From Leptothermofonsia sichuanensis E412 (lineage in GTDB: Bacteria > Cyanobacteriota > Cyanobacteriia > Leptolyngbyales > Leptolyngbyaceae), in NCBI RefSeq assembly GCF_019891175.1, contig NZ_CP072600.1, forward strand, positions 6,076,001 through 6,140,000: a DNA stretch of 64,000 bases. Reading direction: 5' to 3'. Below, in pieces: positions 51,833 through 60,349 of the stretch; position 1 is the stretch's first letter, and each line of letters opens with the position of its first letter. The position numbers and the translations under genes are program-made. The notes under the pieces were generated by a model that worked only from the letters and a program-made list of their open reading frames with translations, was not told the DNA's origin and ran no database searches.

Positions 51833-52240
51833 ATGTCTTCAAATGACCCTGCTCTGGAGGAAACGCTCCACCGTCTACGGGAGCTACGGGGGTTACTGCT
51901 GCGACTGCATAAAGCCCTGCTTGAGTCTGAGCGAGTCGAGTATGAGCAAACCTATGGACCGATTCAGTCCAAAGGTGAGTTTTTTCAACTGGTGATTGGG
52001 CATGAATGGTTCAACTGGCTGCGTCCCATTTCGCAATACATTGTCCTGATTGATGAGTCTATGAGTGTGAAGGAAGCCCCCATCACCCTGGCGACAGCGC
52101 AAACACTTCTGGAAGAGGGGCGATCGCTGCTGCGGTCATTACAGGAAGCAACTCCCGCCGAGCAACGCTATCACCAGGCAATTCAACGTGACCCGGCTAT
52201 TGAATGGATACACTCCAGGGTGCTGGGGTTGCTAATCTAA
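51833..52240 (+). CDS. Conserved-looking protein of unknown function
   Basis: 135 residues from ATG 51833 (MSSNDPALEETLHRLRELRG). It is alpha-helical: LLLRLHKALLESERVEYEQ, FFQLVIGHEWFNWLRPISQ, IVLIDESM, then LEEGRSLLRSLQEA. This looks like a helical bundle with conserved WFxWLRP and DE residues. I know similar proteins from many bacteria but cannot name the family. The frame extends upstream to 51743 only through a repeat. Confidence 0.62.
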   Translation: MSSNDPALEETLHRLRELRGLLLRLHKALLESERVEYEQTYGPIQSKGEFFQLVIGHEWFNWLRPISQYIVLIDESMSVKEAPITLATAQTLLEEGRSLLRSLQEATPAEQRYHQAIQRDPAIEWIHSRVLGLLI

Positions 52241-52254
52241 ACCAGATGCAGTCA

Positions 52255-52339
52255 TCGGGTTTCTTCGACCGGATACCGGGGTTTCGTTAAATTTGTCCCC
52301 AGAAATCTGATTTCCTGGAATTCTGAACCGATGCTCTAG
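52255..52339. repeat. CTAG-ended palindromic element, family A copy 5, truncated
   Basis: The right end TTCTGAACCGATGCTCTAG and the centre are as in copy 2. The left 20 bp (GGCGTTCTAG side) are missing. Confidence 0.72.
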
Positions 52340-52341
52340 AA

Positions 52342-52535
52342 CTGGTGGAGGTTGCCGAAAAGAACCCGCCAGTTTCAGGTTGAACCACAAAGACACAAAG
52401 CACACGAAAAGCCTATCCGAAAAGCCCCAATGGACAAAGCTCAACTCCAGACTGAGGAAGTTTTCGGATGGGCTTTAAGAAGCTTTGTGTCCCTTTGTGC
52501 CCTGGTGGTGAAAAACTTCTGCCGCAATACAGTAG
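52342..52535. repeat. ACCACAAAG-type element, family C copy 3, with nested family E
   Basis: It has the same order as copy 2 at 50527: GGAGGTTGCCGAAAAG, GAACCACAAAGACACAAAG, a nested family E element, then GTGCCCTGGTGGTGAAAAAC. It lies 2 bp after the family A element. Confidence 0.78.
52408..52476. repeat. GCCTATCC hairpin element, family E copy 2 (nested)
   Basis: AAAGCCTATCCGAAAA to TTTTCGGATGGGCTTT, inside family C copy 3 at the same internal position as in copy 2. Confidence 0.83.
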
Positions 52536-52550
52536 ACAGTAGATAGCTGA

Positions 52551-52937
52551 TTATTTGAGGTTCCAGATCTGTCTCTTAATCAGCCATTCCCCAGAGTCTT
52601 CTCTATGGAGAAGCCAGGTTTTTGTAGTTTTAAATGATTTTGTTGTCCCGTCAGCATGAGTCACCGTATTCACACTGCCCTGAGCAATTCCATATATCCA
52701 TTGATCGTCAATCTGTAGCGCATCCAGGGGCGTCAGGTGAACAGTCCATCTAGCGACATCATAATCCTTCTGCTCGCTCTTTGAAATCTCATCTGGTCCA
52801 TATTCAGGCTCCGACCCTGGCGGAATCCGAATCGCGTCAGGGGCGAATAGCTTCCGATAGGCGATCGAATCGTTGGCACTGACGGCTGCCTGATATCTCT
52901 CACACATTGCCTTGAAAATCTCATCTGCATGAATCAT
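52551..52937 (-). CDS. SnoaL/NTF2-like (DUF4440) protein
   Basis: A 128-residue single-domain protein of the cone-shaped NTF2-like fold. The pattern MCERYQAAVSANDSIAYRKL, FAPDAIRIPPG, then ARWTVHLTPLDAL and TWLLHREDSGEWLIKR fits DUF4440/SnoaL-like. Members range from isomerases to binding proteins, so the role is open. No signal peptide. Confidence 0.78.
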   Translation of the reverse strand: MIHADEIFKAMCERYQAAVSANDSIAYRKLFAPDAIRIPPGSEPEYGPDEISKSEQKDYDVARWTVHLTPLDALQIDDQWIYGIAQGSVNTVTHADGTTKSFKTTKTWLLHREDSGEWLIKRQIWNLK

Positions 52938-53340
52938 GGTTTGAGTCTCCCTGGCTGATTTGCCCTTGAGGGATTTGCATGAACCGGAGCCACCAGTGAA
53001 ATGAATTTAGACCTCGCTTCATCCCTGCCAGCAGTGGGTTGAGCGAAGTCAAGACCTGGCTGATTGGTTCAGATTTTCCCGCAGTTTCCTTTCCTGTTGC
53101 TCAGCCAGTGAACTGTATGGGATATAACCAGAGCCATCGCCTGAACTGACTCTTCCATGACTGAACCACAGCTATAGCGATCCTATACCGGGTGTGGCGA
53201 ATGCAGGTGAAGCTGCAAAGGTCTGTAAGGAATGTACATTGATTAAGATACTTTTCTGAAACAGAACCACAAAGAGCACAAAGAGCGTCAAGAACTTGCT
53301 TTGTATCCTTTATGCCTTTAGAGGCCACTAACGCCTGTTA
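52938..53340. other. Spacer with degraded repeats
   Basis: 403 bp with an ACCACAAAG-type repeat (about 53262-53330), a TATAGCGATCCTATA fragment like the end of family H (53171) and no gene that I can support. Confidence 0.5.
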
Positions 53341-53775
53341 TTAATGGGACGTATTGACGTGATTAAACAATTCCAGAGCCTGTCGGAGAAAGTGTTTCAG
53401 TCTATCGCCCATTTCCGGGGTAGGACAGCTTGTGCCCTCAAACGTCCAGTTTTCAACGGTGGACAGCCACCACTGTTTACCCCGATGGTCAAACCCTGCC
53501 AGTTCAATGCCAATGGCACGGCGATCGCCCGTCTCCAGATCCTGATGAAACCGAATCTGGATCAAAATACTGCGGCTCTGGAGGGATTTTGAGACACCGG
53601 GAAAATGAAACCCAATATCAATTGAATCCGGATCAACCAGTTCCTGGGTATCCGGGTCATTTGCCCAGGGGTTCAGGTCAGATCTTGCATCTGGAAACTC
53701 AGCTTTGAACAGGTTGACAACAGCAGCAATTTTGCTGGCAGTTTCCAGACTCTTTGCCTGTTCGGCTGCATTCAC
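53341..53775 (-). CDS. Protein of unknown function
   Basis: 144 residues. It has a helix (EQAKSLETASKIAAVVNLF), a middle with PDSIDIGFHFPGVSKSLQ and SILIQIRFHQDLETGDRRAI, then GIELAGFDHRGKQWWLST and a C-terminal helix. It looks like a compact alpha/beta protein of the sort conserved in cyanobacteria. No function can be assigned. Confidence 0.6.
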   Translation of the reverse strand: MNAAEQAKSLETASKIAAVVNLFKAEFPDARSDLNPWANDPDTQELVDPDSIDIGFHFPGVSKSLQSRSILIQIRFHQDLETGDRRAIGIELAGFDHRGKQWWLSTVENWTFEGTSCPTPEMGDRLKHFLRQALELFNHVNTSH

Positions 53776-54148
53776 TCGCGACTCCTTTCTGGTTTAAGGC
53801 AGAAATATAAGTTTAAGGCAGAAATATAAGCTAAGGGTAACTCAAACATTATTCACAAAACTGTAATGTTTGCAATATTTGTAAATTTTTGCAGGAACCG
53901 CCCGATTTTTTGCTGTTGCAAAGGTGGTAGCACTTTGCTTGGCACTATTTCCCACATCTAATTTCCTACATTTAGTTATAGCCCCGTCTCATGTACCACC
54001 TATTGCCAGGTCTATTCTGTGGGTCAGTTGCAGAGCAGCCATCCTCAGGTAGGGTAAAACCAACTACCAATGGGTGAATTCCGAATCTGAGTGATCCCAT
54101 AGAATTCTTTACAATACCGAATATAAGCAAGCAGAAGGAGCTATCGGT
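53776..54148. other. Spacer upstream of ftsH
   Basis: The left part has a 19-bp tandem duplication and an AT-rich stretch (53840-53960). The right 150 bp are probably the ftsH promoter and leader. AGAAGGAGCTATC lies before the ATG. Confidence 0.55.
53792..53829. repeat. 19-bp tandem duplication
   Basis: GTTTAAGGCAGAAATATAA is present twice in direct succession (53792 and 53811), upstream of the minus-strand gene ending at 53341. Confidence 0.85.
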
Positions 54149-56089
54149 ATGCCCGTCAAAACCAATGGAGGGCCTTCCCTGAAAGCGCCGAAACCCAGGC
54201 AATTTGGGGGAGGTTTATTAATTCTAATCACGTTGCTCCTGCTTTTGAACTTCGTGATTCCCAGTTTTGGTTCACGTCCCCCTCAGATCGCTTACAGCGA
54301 TTTTATTGCTCAGGTGCAGGCTGGCAAAGTGGATCAGGCGCTCGTGTCCAGCGATCGCATCGAGTTTATTCTGAAACCGGATCCCAATGCACCGGAAGCG
54401 GAAGCTCAGCGCCGGGTGTTTACCACCACTCCCGTCGCGGTTGATCTGGATTTACCCAAGATCCTGCGGGAGAATAATGTTGAGTTTGGTGCTCCACCCC
54501 CCAACAACAATGGCTGGATTGCCACCCTGTTGAGCTGGGTTGTGCCACCGCTAATCTTTTTTGGCATCTGGGGTTGGATCTTAAACCGTCAGAGTGGAGG
54601 TCCAGCCGCACTTACGGTTGGTAAGAGTAAAGCCCGCATTTACTCAGAAGGCAGTACGGGTGTTCGATTCGCAGATGTGGCTGGGGTTGACGAGGCAAAA
54701 GCCGAGCTTCAGGAAATAGTGGACTTCTTGAAAAACGCTGAGAAGTACACTCGTCTGGGTGCCAAAATTCCCAAGGGGGTGCTGCTGGTGGGTCCCCCAG
54801 GAACGGGTAAAACACTGCTGGCAAAGGCGATCGCTGGCGAAGCTGGGGTTCCCTTCTTTAGCATTTCTGGTTCGGAATTTATTGAGCTATTTGTCGGGGT
54901 TGGGGCTTCCCGGGTGCGTGATCTCTTTGAGCAGGCAAAACAGCAGGCTCCCTGTATTGTGTTCATTGACGAACTGGATGCTCTGGGTAAGTCCCGTGGT
55001 GGCAACAACATCCTGGGTGGCAATGATGAGCGGGAGCAAACCCTCAACCAGTTGTTAACGGAGATGGATGGATTTGATGCCAATACGGGTGTGATTATTA
55101 TTGCTGCCACCAACCGTCCTGAAGTTCTGGATCCCGCTCTGCGTCGCCCCGGTCGCTTTGACCGTCAGGTTCTGGTCGATCGCCCCGACAAAATTGGGCG
55201 CGAAGCAATTCTGAAGGTTCATGCTCGTAACGTAAAACTTGCAGAGGATGTAGAACTTGCCACGATCGCCATTCGGACTCCTGGGTTTGCCGGAGCTGAT
55301 CTGGCAAACCTGGTCAACGAAGCAGCTTTGCTGGCTGCCCGTAACAACCGCCAGGCTGTCACCATGGCAGACTTTAATGAAGCGATTGAACGGGTAATTG
55401 CCGGTCTGGAGAAAAAGTCTCGGGTGTTGAATGAGCAAGAGAAAAAACGGGTTGCTTATCACGAAGTGGGTCATGCCATTGTCGGGGCACTGATGCCCGG
55501 TGCTGGTAAGGTCGAAAAGATTTCGATTGTGCCCCGTGGGGTGGGTGCCCTTGGCTATACGCTGCAATTGCCGGAAGAAGACCGCTTTCTGATGTCGGAG
55601 GACGAAATCCGGGGTCGCATTTCCACGCTCCTGGGTGGGCGATCGGCAGAGGAATTGATCTTCAATAATGTCGTTTCCACGGGAGCGAGCGACGATATCC
55701 AGAAAGCCACGGATCTGGCAGAGCGGATGATTACGCTCTATGGGATGAGTGATTATCTGGGTCCAGTGGCGTTTGAGAAGCCTCAGAACCAGTTTCTTGA
55801 AGGCTACACTTCTCCCCGCCGGTCCGTCAGTCCCAAGGTGACGGAGGAAATTGACTACGAGGTGAAAGAAACGGTCGAACGGGCACATCACATAGCACTT
55901 GCCATCCTGAATCAGAACCGGGATCTCCTGGAGGAAATTGCCCAGGAATTACTGAACAAAGAGGTCTTAGAAGGAAGTGCTCTCCGCGATCGCCTGAACC
56001 AGGCTGTTGCTCCTGAAGAAGTCAATACCTGGTTGTTGACTGGCAACTTACCAGAAAACACCATCTTGATGCAGTCTACTCTGGTGTAG
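54149..56089 (+). CDS. ftsH: ATP-dependent zinc metalloprotease FtsH
   Basis: A 646-residue membrane AAA protease for quality control of membrane proteins, including photosystem II D1 turnover in cyanobacteria. Two hydrophobic segments (about residues 24-44 and 116-136) bracket a lumenal or periplasmic domain. Walker A GPPGTGKT is at 215-222, Walker [13 protein letters not shown] follows, and the pore motif is FVGVG. The zinc site is HEVGH (H438). Length is normal. An AGAAGGAG precedes the ATG, and a terminator-like hairpin follows the gene. Cyanobacteria carry several FtsH; which one this is cannot be told. Confidence 0.95.
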   Translation: MPVKTNGGPSLKAPKPRQFGGGLLILITLLLLLNFVIPSFGSRPPQIAYSDFIAQVQAGKVDQALVSSDRIEFILKPDPNAPEAEAQRRVFTTTPVAVDLDLPKILRENNVEFGAPPPNNNGWIATLLSWVVPPLIFFGIWGWILNRQSGGPAALTVGKSKARIYSEGSTGVRFADVAGVDEAKAELQEIVDFLKNAEKYTRLGAKIPKGVLLVGPPGTGKTLLAKAIAGEAGVPFFSISGSEFIELFVGVGASRVRDLFEQAKQQAPCIVFIDELDALGKSRGGNNILGGNDEREQTLNQLLTEMDGFDANTGVIIIAATNRPEVLDPALRRPGRFDRQVLVDRPDKIGREAILKVHARNVKLAEDVELATIAIRTPGFAGADLANLVNEAALLAARNNRQAVTMADFNEAIERVIAGLEKKSRVLNEQEKKRVAYHEVGHAIVGALMPGAGKVEKISIVPRGVGALGYTLQLPEEDRFLMSEDEIRGRISTLLGGRSAEELIFNNVVSTGASDDIQKATDLAERMITLYGMSDYLGPVAFEKPQNQFLEGYTSPRRSVSPKVTEEIDYEVKETVERAHHIALAILNQNRDLLEEIAQELLNKEVLEGSALRDRLNQAVAPEEVNTWLLTGNLPENTILMQSTLV

Positions 56090-56137
56090 CCTCTGCATCG
56101 GTCAATGGACGATTAATCAGACGAGTGATTCATGAGC

Positions 56138-56171
56138 TGGGGTTGTGCCGTGTGCCAACCCCATTTTTATT
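56138..56171 (+). terminator. Rho-independent terminator after ftsH
   Basis: GGGGTTG (56139-56145) and CAACCCC (56156-56162) form a stem around a 10-base loop, followed by ATTTTTATTT. It lies about 50 bp after the ftsH stop. Confidence 0.7.
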
Positions 56172-56297
56172 TAACGAAGCTATGAGTACACCCTAACCTG
56201 CATTATTCATGGCTTTTCTGAAAAATGCTTAGATTCTTTACCTGGAAAAGCTTTGAGCGATTGCTTAGGTTCGACAGGGTGTGTTTGAAGATTGTTC

Positions 56298-56368
56298 TCG
56301 TTCCCATGCTCTGCGTGGGAATGGGTTCTGGAGGATCTGCCTCCCGTATAAGCGGCAGAGCCGCATTA
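56298..56368. repeat. GTTCCCATGCTCTGCGTGGG-type palindromic repeat
   Basis: Arms GTTCCCATGC and GCGTGGGAAT pair with GT wobble, followed by GGAGGATCTGCCTCC and GCGGCAGAGCCGC. This compound hairpin repeat is widespread in cyanobacterial and other bacterial spacers. Confidence 0.7.
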
Positions 56369-56431
56369 AAGCCTATCCGAAAAACCCCAATGGACAACGC
56401 TCAAATCCAGACTGAGGAAGTTTTCGGATAG
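56369..56431. repeat. GCCTATCC hairpin element, family E copy 3
   Basis: AAAGCCTATCCGAAAAAC to TTTTCGGATAG. The last bases (GCTTT) are lost where the next hairpin begins. Confidence 0.82.
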
Positions 56432-56465
56432 TCCTGGTGTCCAGGCTCTGCCTGGACACCAGGAC
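56431..56465. repeat. Perfect 16-bp-arm hairpin
   Basis: GTCCTGGTGTCCAGGC and GCCTGGACACCAGGAC flank the loop TCT. It directly follows the family E copy. Confidence 0.88.
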
Positions 56466-56527
56466 TATCCTTCTGATGAAGGATTCAGGCTAATCACATA
56501 ACTTTAAATCGGTATACGCTGGAGGGA

Positions 56528-57463
56528 ATGACAGTGATTGTCTCTGGGGCAATGCCAATGGGGAACTTACTGAAAAACTGGCAAATTCAACGACGCCAGG
56601 AAGCCATGACCGGCTATGGATTTATGGCTCCTACAATTCTGATTGCAGGGGTCTTTCTGTTTTTGCCGATCCTCTACGCGATCGGGCTGGCGTTTTATCG
56701 GGTGCAGCTTCTGGGCGAGGTCCGCTATGACTTTACTGGATTGAGAAACTTCATCCGGATGACCCAGGATGAACGAGTCTGGATTGCGTTGAGAAATACG
56801 GTTGAGTATGTGGCGATCGTGGTACCAATTCAGACCTTGCTGGCTCTTTTTCTGGCCCTGGTTTTGAATCGTCAGATTAAAGGACGTTCCTGGTTTCGGG
56901 TTGCCTTTTTCCTGCCCACAGTAACTTCATCCGCTGTCTTGACGCTGATTTTTATGTGGATTTACAACTCAAATGGGTTACTGAATCAGCTTCTCAGTTG
57001 GTTTCGCTTACCCACCTACAACTGGCTGGGTGATCCAGCGGTTGCCTTAAAGGGGATTATGATGATGAATATCTGGGCGACTGCTCCGCTGTTCATGGTC
57101 GTTTACCTGGCCGCCCTACAGGATATTCCAGAAAGCCTGTACGAAGCAGCCAGGCTCGATGGAGCAACGGGTTGGGAAACGTTTTTTTACATTACCTTAC
57201 CGTTTCTGCAACCCGTCACATTTTTTGTCGTGGTGATGGGTGTGATTGGCACCTTTCAACTGTTTGATCAGTCCTATATTTTTTCAGCCGGGTCGGGTGG
57301 CCCCAATGATTCAACCCTGACAATTGTGCTGCTTATTTATCAGTATGCATTCAAAAATCTGGATATGGGCTATGCCCTGGCACTAACCTTAATGCTGGCA
57401 GTGGTGCTGATAGTTTCAACTGTGATTCAGCGCCAGCTCTTTAAAGAACAACACTTCGATTGA
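56528..57463 (+). CDS. Sugar ABC transporter permease (MalF type)
   Basis: A 311-residue permease with six helices. The MalF-like first helix is GFMAPTILIAGVFLFLPILYA and the ABC-contact loop is ESLYEAARLDGATGWET. It pairs with the next gene. The start is uncertain: ATG 56528 lies only 1 nt after GGAGGG, while GTG 56534 has GGAGG at 8 nt and could be the true start. The system may move glucosylglycerol, maltose or another sugar; binding protein and ATPase are not adjacent. Confidence 0.88.
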   Translation: MTVIVSGAMPMGNLLKNWQIQRRQEAMTGYGFMAPTILIAGVFLFLPILYAIGLAFYRVQLLGEVRYDFTGLRNFIRMTQDERVWIALRNTVEYVAIVVPIQTLLALFLALVLNRQIKGRSWFRVAFFLPTVTSSAVLTLIFMWIYNSNGLLNQLLSWFRLPTYNWLGDPAVALKGIMMMNIWATAPLFMVVYLAALQDIPESLYEAARLDGATGWETFFYITLPFLQPVTFFVVVMGVIGTFQLFDQSYIFSAGSGGPNDSTLTIVLLIYQYAFKNLDMGYALALTLMLAVVLIVSTVIQRQLFKEQHFD

Positions 57464-57524
57464 GTGGCATCGTTTGCGGTCTGCCCCGTTTCCATTCCAG
57501 GTTTAAAGTCTGACGTGATTAGTT

Positions 57525-58349
57525 ATGAAACCGTTTCGCTGGTCAACTGGCATTTTATACACTGTGCTCATTGGCTATGCTCTGGTCACCTTTTTGCCAT
57601 TTGCCTGGGCACTGTCTACTTCGCTCAAGCCGCTTTCCGAAATTGTGGCAGGTGGTATTCATCTGATTCCCCAAAACCCTACCCTGGAAAATTATCGCCA
57701 GATTTTTACCCAGGAACCTCTGTTTGGTCGCTGGTTATTGAATAGTGCGATCGCCGCTTTTTTTATCACCCTCTTCAACTTACTGTTTAACTCAATGGCG
57801 GGATATGCTCTGGCACGCATTCGCTTCCCAGGAAACCAGATCTGGTTCTTTCTGATCCTGGTCGCATTAATGATTCCGGGACAGGTTACCTTACTCCCTA
57901 AATTTCTGATTCTAAAGTCCCTGGGCTGGCTGAATACCTATCAGGGACTGATTATCCCTGCCGCAATCAACGCCACATTTATTTTCATGATGCGCCAGTT
58001 TTTTATTAATTTTCCCAGAGAACTGGAAGAAGCGGCTGCTCTGGATGGACTGGGACGGTTTGAAACCTTTGTTCAGATTGTGTTGCCCCTGGCAAAACCG
58101 GCACTCGCTGCTCAAACCATTTTTGTGTTCATGGGTTCCTGGAATGAGTTTTTATTGCCCCTGGTCGTGATGGCGGACCCAGAAATGTTCACACTCCCCC
58201 TGGGACTGAATGCGTTCAAGGGCGAATACATCAGTTATTGGAACTACATCATGGCGGCATCCATGATCTTCACCCTACCAGCTCTGGTGGTTTACGCATT
58301 CTTCAACCGCTATTTTATCCAGGGTGTCCGATTTACCGGGAGTAAGTGA
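57525..58349 (+). CDS. Sugar ABC transporter permease (MalG type)
   Basis: A 274-residue partner permease. The segment TLENYRQIFTQEPLFGRWLL and the loop EEAAALDGLGRFETF are typical of MalG. It follows the MalF-type gene with a 61-bp gap. Its last 75 bp overlap the convergent 2Fe-2S gene. It differs from the MalG-like protein at 44356, so the window has two such permeases. Confidence 0.9.
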   Translation: MKPFRWSTGILYTVLIGYALVTFLPFAWALSTSLKPLSEIVAGGIHLIPQNPTLENYRQIFTQEPLFGRWLLNSAIAAFFITLFNLLFNSMAGYALARIRFPGNQIWFFLILVALMIPGQVTLLPKFLILKSLGWLNTYQGLIIPAAINATFIFMMRQFFINFPRELEEAAALDGLGRFETFVQIVLPLAKPALAAQTIFVFMGSWNEFLLPLVVMADPEMFTLPLGLNAFKGEYISYWNYIMAASMIFTLPALVVYAFFNRYFIQGVRFTGSK

Positions 58350-58940
58350 TAGTTCTTCTGCCCCAGGTGTTGCCTGAGGAAAATGTTGATTCACTAACGC
58401 CGGAACATCACCAGCCGAAATTCGGCTATAGCGAGTTTTGTCAGGCATAAAGACAATATTGGGACCCGCTTTGCAGTGCTTCATGCAACCCGTTCCCCGA
58501 ATGGTTACCTGATCGGTTAAACCGCGATCGCCCAACGCACTCTCCAGTGCCTTGCAAACCGCTTTGCCGCCGCGCTTCATACAGTCAGACTTCTGGCAAA
58601 CCAGAATCGTTGCTTTGGACTTTCTGGCTTCTGCCAGTGGTGCCAGCCGCTCAGGCAGGATGTCGGATGATTGACCGGAATCAACCACCATAATTCGATA
58701 GGCCTTCAGCTTTACGTCATCGTCATCCTTAACCGTCTTTTCGCCCCAGATCTGTAACCAATCACCGGGAGACAGCACCCTGCCAACCGAAGCCCGTGCC
58801 TCCTTTGAGAGCTTGATGGAGTATTCTCCATCGGCGGTTTCAAGGCGCAGGCGCTTGATTTTATAGCCATCTTCGACGATAAAACCAAGAAATCGTCCTT
58901 GCAGACTAAACAACGCTATCTGCTTGTCTTTTTTGCTCAT
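58275..58940 (-). CDS. Thioredoxin-like [2Fe-2S] ferredoxin-domain protein
   Basis: A 221-residue protein. The N-terminal 110 residues are a beta-rich domain (IALFSLQGRFLGFIVEDGYK). The C-terminal domain has the cysteine set of thioredoxin-like 2Fe-2S ferredoxins: VCQKSDCMKRGG and GTGCMKHCKAGPN. Such proteins carry electrons in NADH dehydrogenase, hydrogenase or cyanobacterial redox complexes. The partner here is unknown. The last 25 codons overlap the convergent permease gene. Confidence 0.85.
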   Translation of the reverse strand: MSKKDKQIALFSLQGRFLGFIVEDGYKIKRLRLETADGEYSIKLSKEARASVGRVLSPGDWLQIWGEKTVKDDDDVKLKAYRIMVVDSGQSSDILPERLAPLAEARKSKATILVCQKSDCMKRGGKAVCKALESALGDRGLTDQVTIRGTGCMKHCKAGPNIVFMPDKTRYSRISAGDVPALVNQHFPQATPGAEELSLTPGKSDTLDKIAVEECVNHQSW

Positions 58941-59043
58941 GGGTCGATCCAGGTCAAAGGACTCATTACCAGGTTATTTCGTTATAGCGCTCATTCGCTG
59001 CTGTCTATTTGACAGGTCCACTAAACCGATCTACTGAACAGGT

Positions 59044-59295
59044 CTACTGAATAACCGTGTCCCAGCAGCGCTCCAGCCAATCGATGAGTTCTACCCGCGA
59101 GGCGGTTAACTGGTGAACTACACTCCTGAGCTGAAGAATGTCGAGTGGACTGTCCACTTCAACCACTAACAGGCCATCGGAGGAACAGTAACAGGGAATT
59201 GAGAGTGCTTGCAGGCGTTGACTGGCTTGCCAGCGATCGCAACGGGAAACAGACAGTAGCTGGACGGTCAGGGATTCAAGCTGGGATGGATTCAT
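59044..59295 (-). CDS. Small cyanobacterial protein of the Asr1405/Asl0597 type
   Basis: 83 residues (MNPSQLESLTVQLLSVSRCD). It has the pattern of small conserved cyanobacterial proteins: RWQASQRLQALSIPCYCSSD, then GLLVVEVDSPLDILQLRSV and VELIDWLERCW. The function is unknown. Confidence 0.6.
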   Translation of the reverse strand: MNPSQLESLTVQLLSVSRCDRWQASQRLQALSIPCYCSSDGLLVVEVDSPLDILQLRSVVHQLTASRVELIDWLERCWDTVIQ

Positions 59296-59912
59296 TGGGT
59301 TCAGACAGATTCAAACGAAATGAGATTGAGTACAAATGAGATTCATTCTTAGATAATCCGTGAAAACTTACAGGGTAATAACCCTGGCTTCAGTGCTATT
59401 GCCTATTTTTCTGAAATCCTCATAGCCGCTTTATAATCTTCAACCACTGGAATCATCCGCGCCTGAAAGCCATCTCTTATGCTTAGATTGCCCAGAATGT
59501 CAACTGGCTCACCCCATGAGATTACCTGCATGAACGGTTGATTCCTAATCAAGGTTTCTTGGAAAATTTTAATAAATTTTAATAAATCAGAGCAAAATCC
59601 TGGTGTTCTCCAGAAAATCTTATTGAAAAATCTAATCAATAAGCCTACTCATGATTCTACACTAAAAGCGATCGGCTGCAAGTAATTCGCAATAAGCTAA
59701 ATGAGTTGATAATCCCCTGTACCGGAGTCGTTTGAGCTGTATGCCATTTCCAGGTTCAACGTTTTCTTATCCAATTCTTTGCCATCCCTTCATATATCGG
59801 GCAGCCTCAGGGCAATTCCCAGGTGTGTATGCGGTAATTAGTGGTCTGTTTTCTCCTGACCTGAACAGGTATTGCTATATCCTGTAAGGACACCCGTAAC
59901 CATGACGGCATT
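59296..59912. other. Long spacer upstream of the DUF1824 gene
   Basis: 617 bp with one weak minus-strand frame (59403-59639) and otherwise AT-rich sequence. A 47-codon plus frame at about 59739-59882 reads openly but has no support. No repeat families are seen except a TAGTGGTCTGTTTTC fragment near 59841. Confidence 0.45.
59403..59639 (-). CDS. Doubtful small protein
   Basis: A 78-residue frame (MIRFFNKIFWRTPGFCSDLL) with LGNLSIRDGFQARMIPVVED near the end. It could be a small gene or the tail of a decayed one. The sequence is AT-rich compared with its neighbours. I do not recognise it. Confidence 0.3.
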   Translation of the reverse strand: MIRFFNKIFWRTPGFCSDLLKFIKIFQETLIRNQPFMQVISWGEPVDILGNLSIRDGFQARMIPVVEDYKAAMRISEK

Positions 59913-60344
59913 ATGTCAACCCTGAATGCTGGCGACCTCACCCTTGAAACGGCTCAACACATCCTGAGGCAGTTTATCTGTCTGGATCAGACCGGTGGAG
60001 AACCAGTTCCGGATGCTGATCTGGTGCGCCAGTCCCTGCTCCTGGTGGCTGATCGCTCCGATTTTCAGATTTTTGGGATCTGCGCTGATAGCACCACCCA
60101 GGCAACCGCCACCCTCTACAGTTATCTGCACGCCCTCGGTTATGACTACCGGCCAGAGGTTGCCCCTACAGAAGGTCCCGTCTATATCAAATTCAACCCC
60201 AAGACAGGGCGCTGTCATACGGATTCCTATTCAGGCACCCATCGTGGCGTTCTGATCTCCTGTCAGTCTGCCTACGATGGAGATGTGAATGAAACCTTTG
60301 GGCATTTGCCACTGGATTTGTGGCTCTCAACTCTCGACGCTTGA
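59913..60344 (+). CDS. DUF1824-family protein
   Basis: A 143-residue protein of a family found in cyanobacteria (LTLETAQHILRQFICLDQTG, LLLVADRSDFQIFGICAD, VYIKFNPKTGRCHTDSY, then NETFGHLPLDLWLSTLDA). The fold is predicted alpha/beta and function is unknown. The helicase gene begins 5 bp after its stop, so the two are probably cotranscribed. Confidence 0.78.
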   Translation: MSTLNAGDLTLETAQHILRQFICLDQTGGEPVPDADLVRQSLLLVADRSDFQIFGICADSTTQATATLYSYLHALGYDYRPEVAPTEGPVYIKFNPKTGRCHTDSYSGTHRGVLISCQSAYDGDVNETFGHLPLDLWLSTLDA

Positions 60345-60349
60345 CTTCC

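Larger units (their letters stand above)
52241..52550. other. Spacer made of mini-elements
   Basis: Nearly all of this 310-bp gap is a truncated family A element followed by a family C element with a nested family E copy. No gene is seen. Confidence 0.7.
56090..56527. other. Spacer with a cluster of hairpin repeats
   Basis: After the ftsH terminator come a GTTCCCATGC-type repeat (about 56298-56368), a family E element (56369-56431) and a perfect 35-bp hairpin (56431-56465), then about 60 bp before the sugar permease gene. Confidence 0.6.

Noticed and set aside
55055-55891. Minus-strand frame of 278 codons
   Set aside because: It is antisense to the conserved catalytic part of ftsH and has no recognisable domain.
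56738-56748. Possible frameshift or internal start in the MalF-type permease
   Set aside because: The frame and helices are continuous and of normal length.
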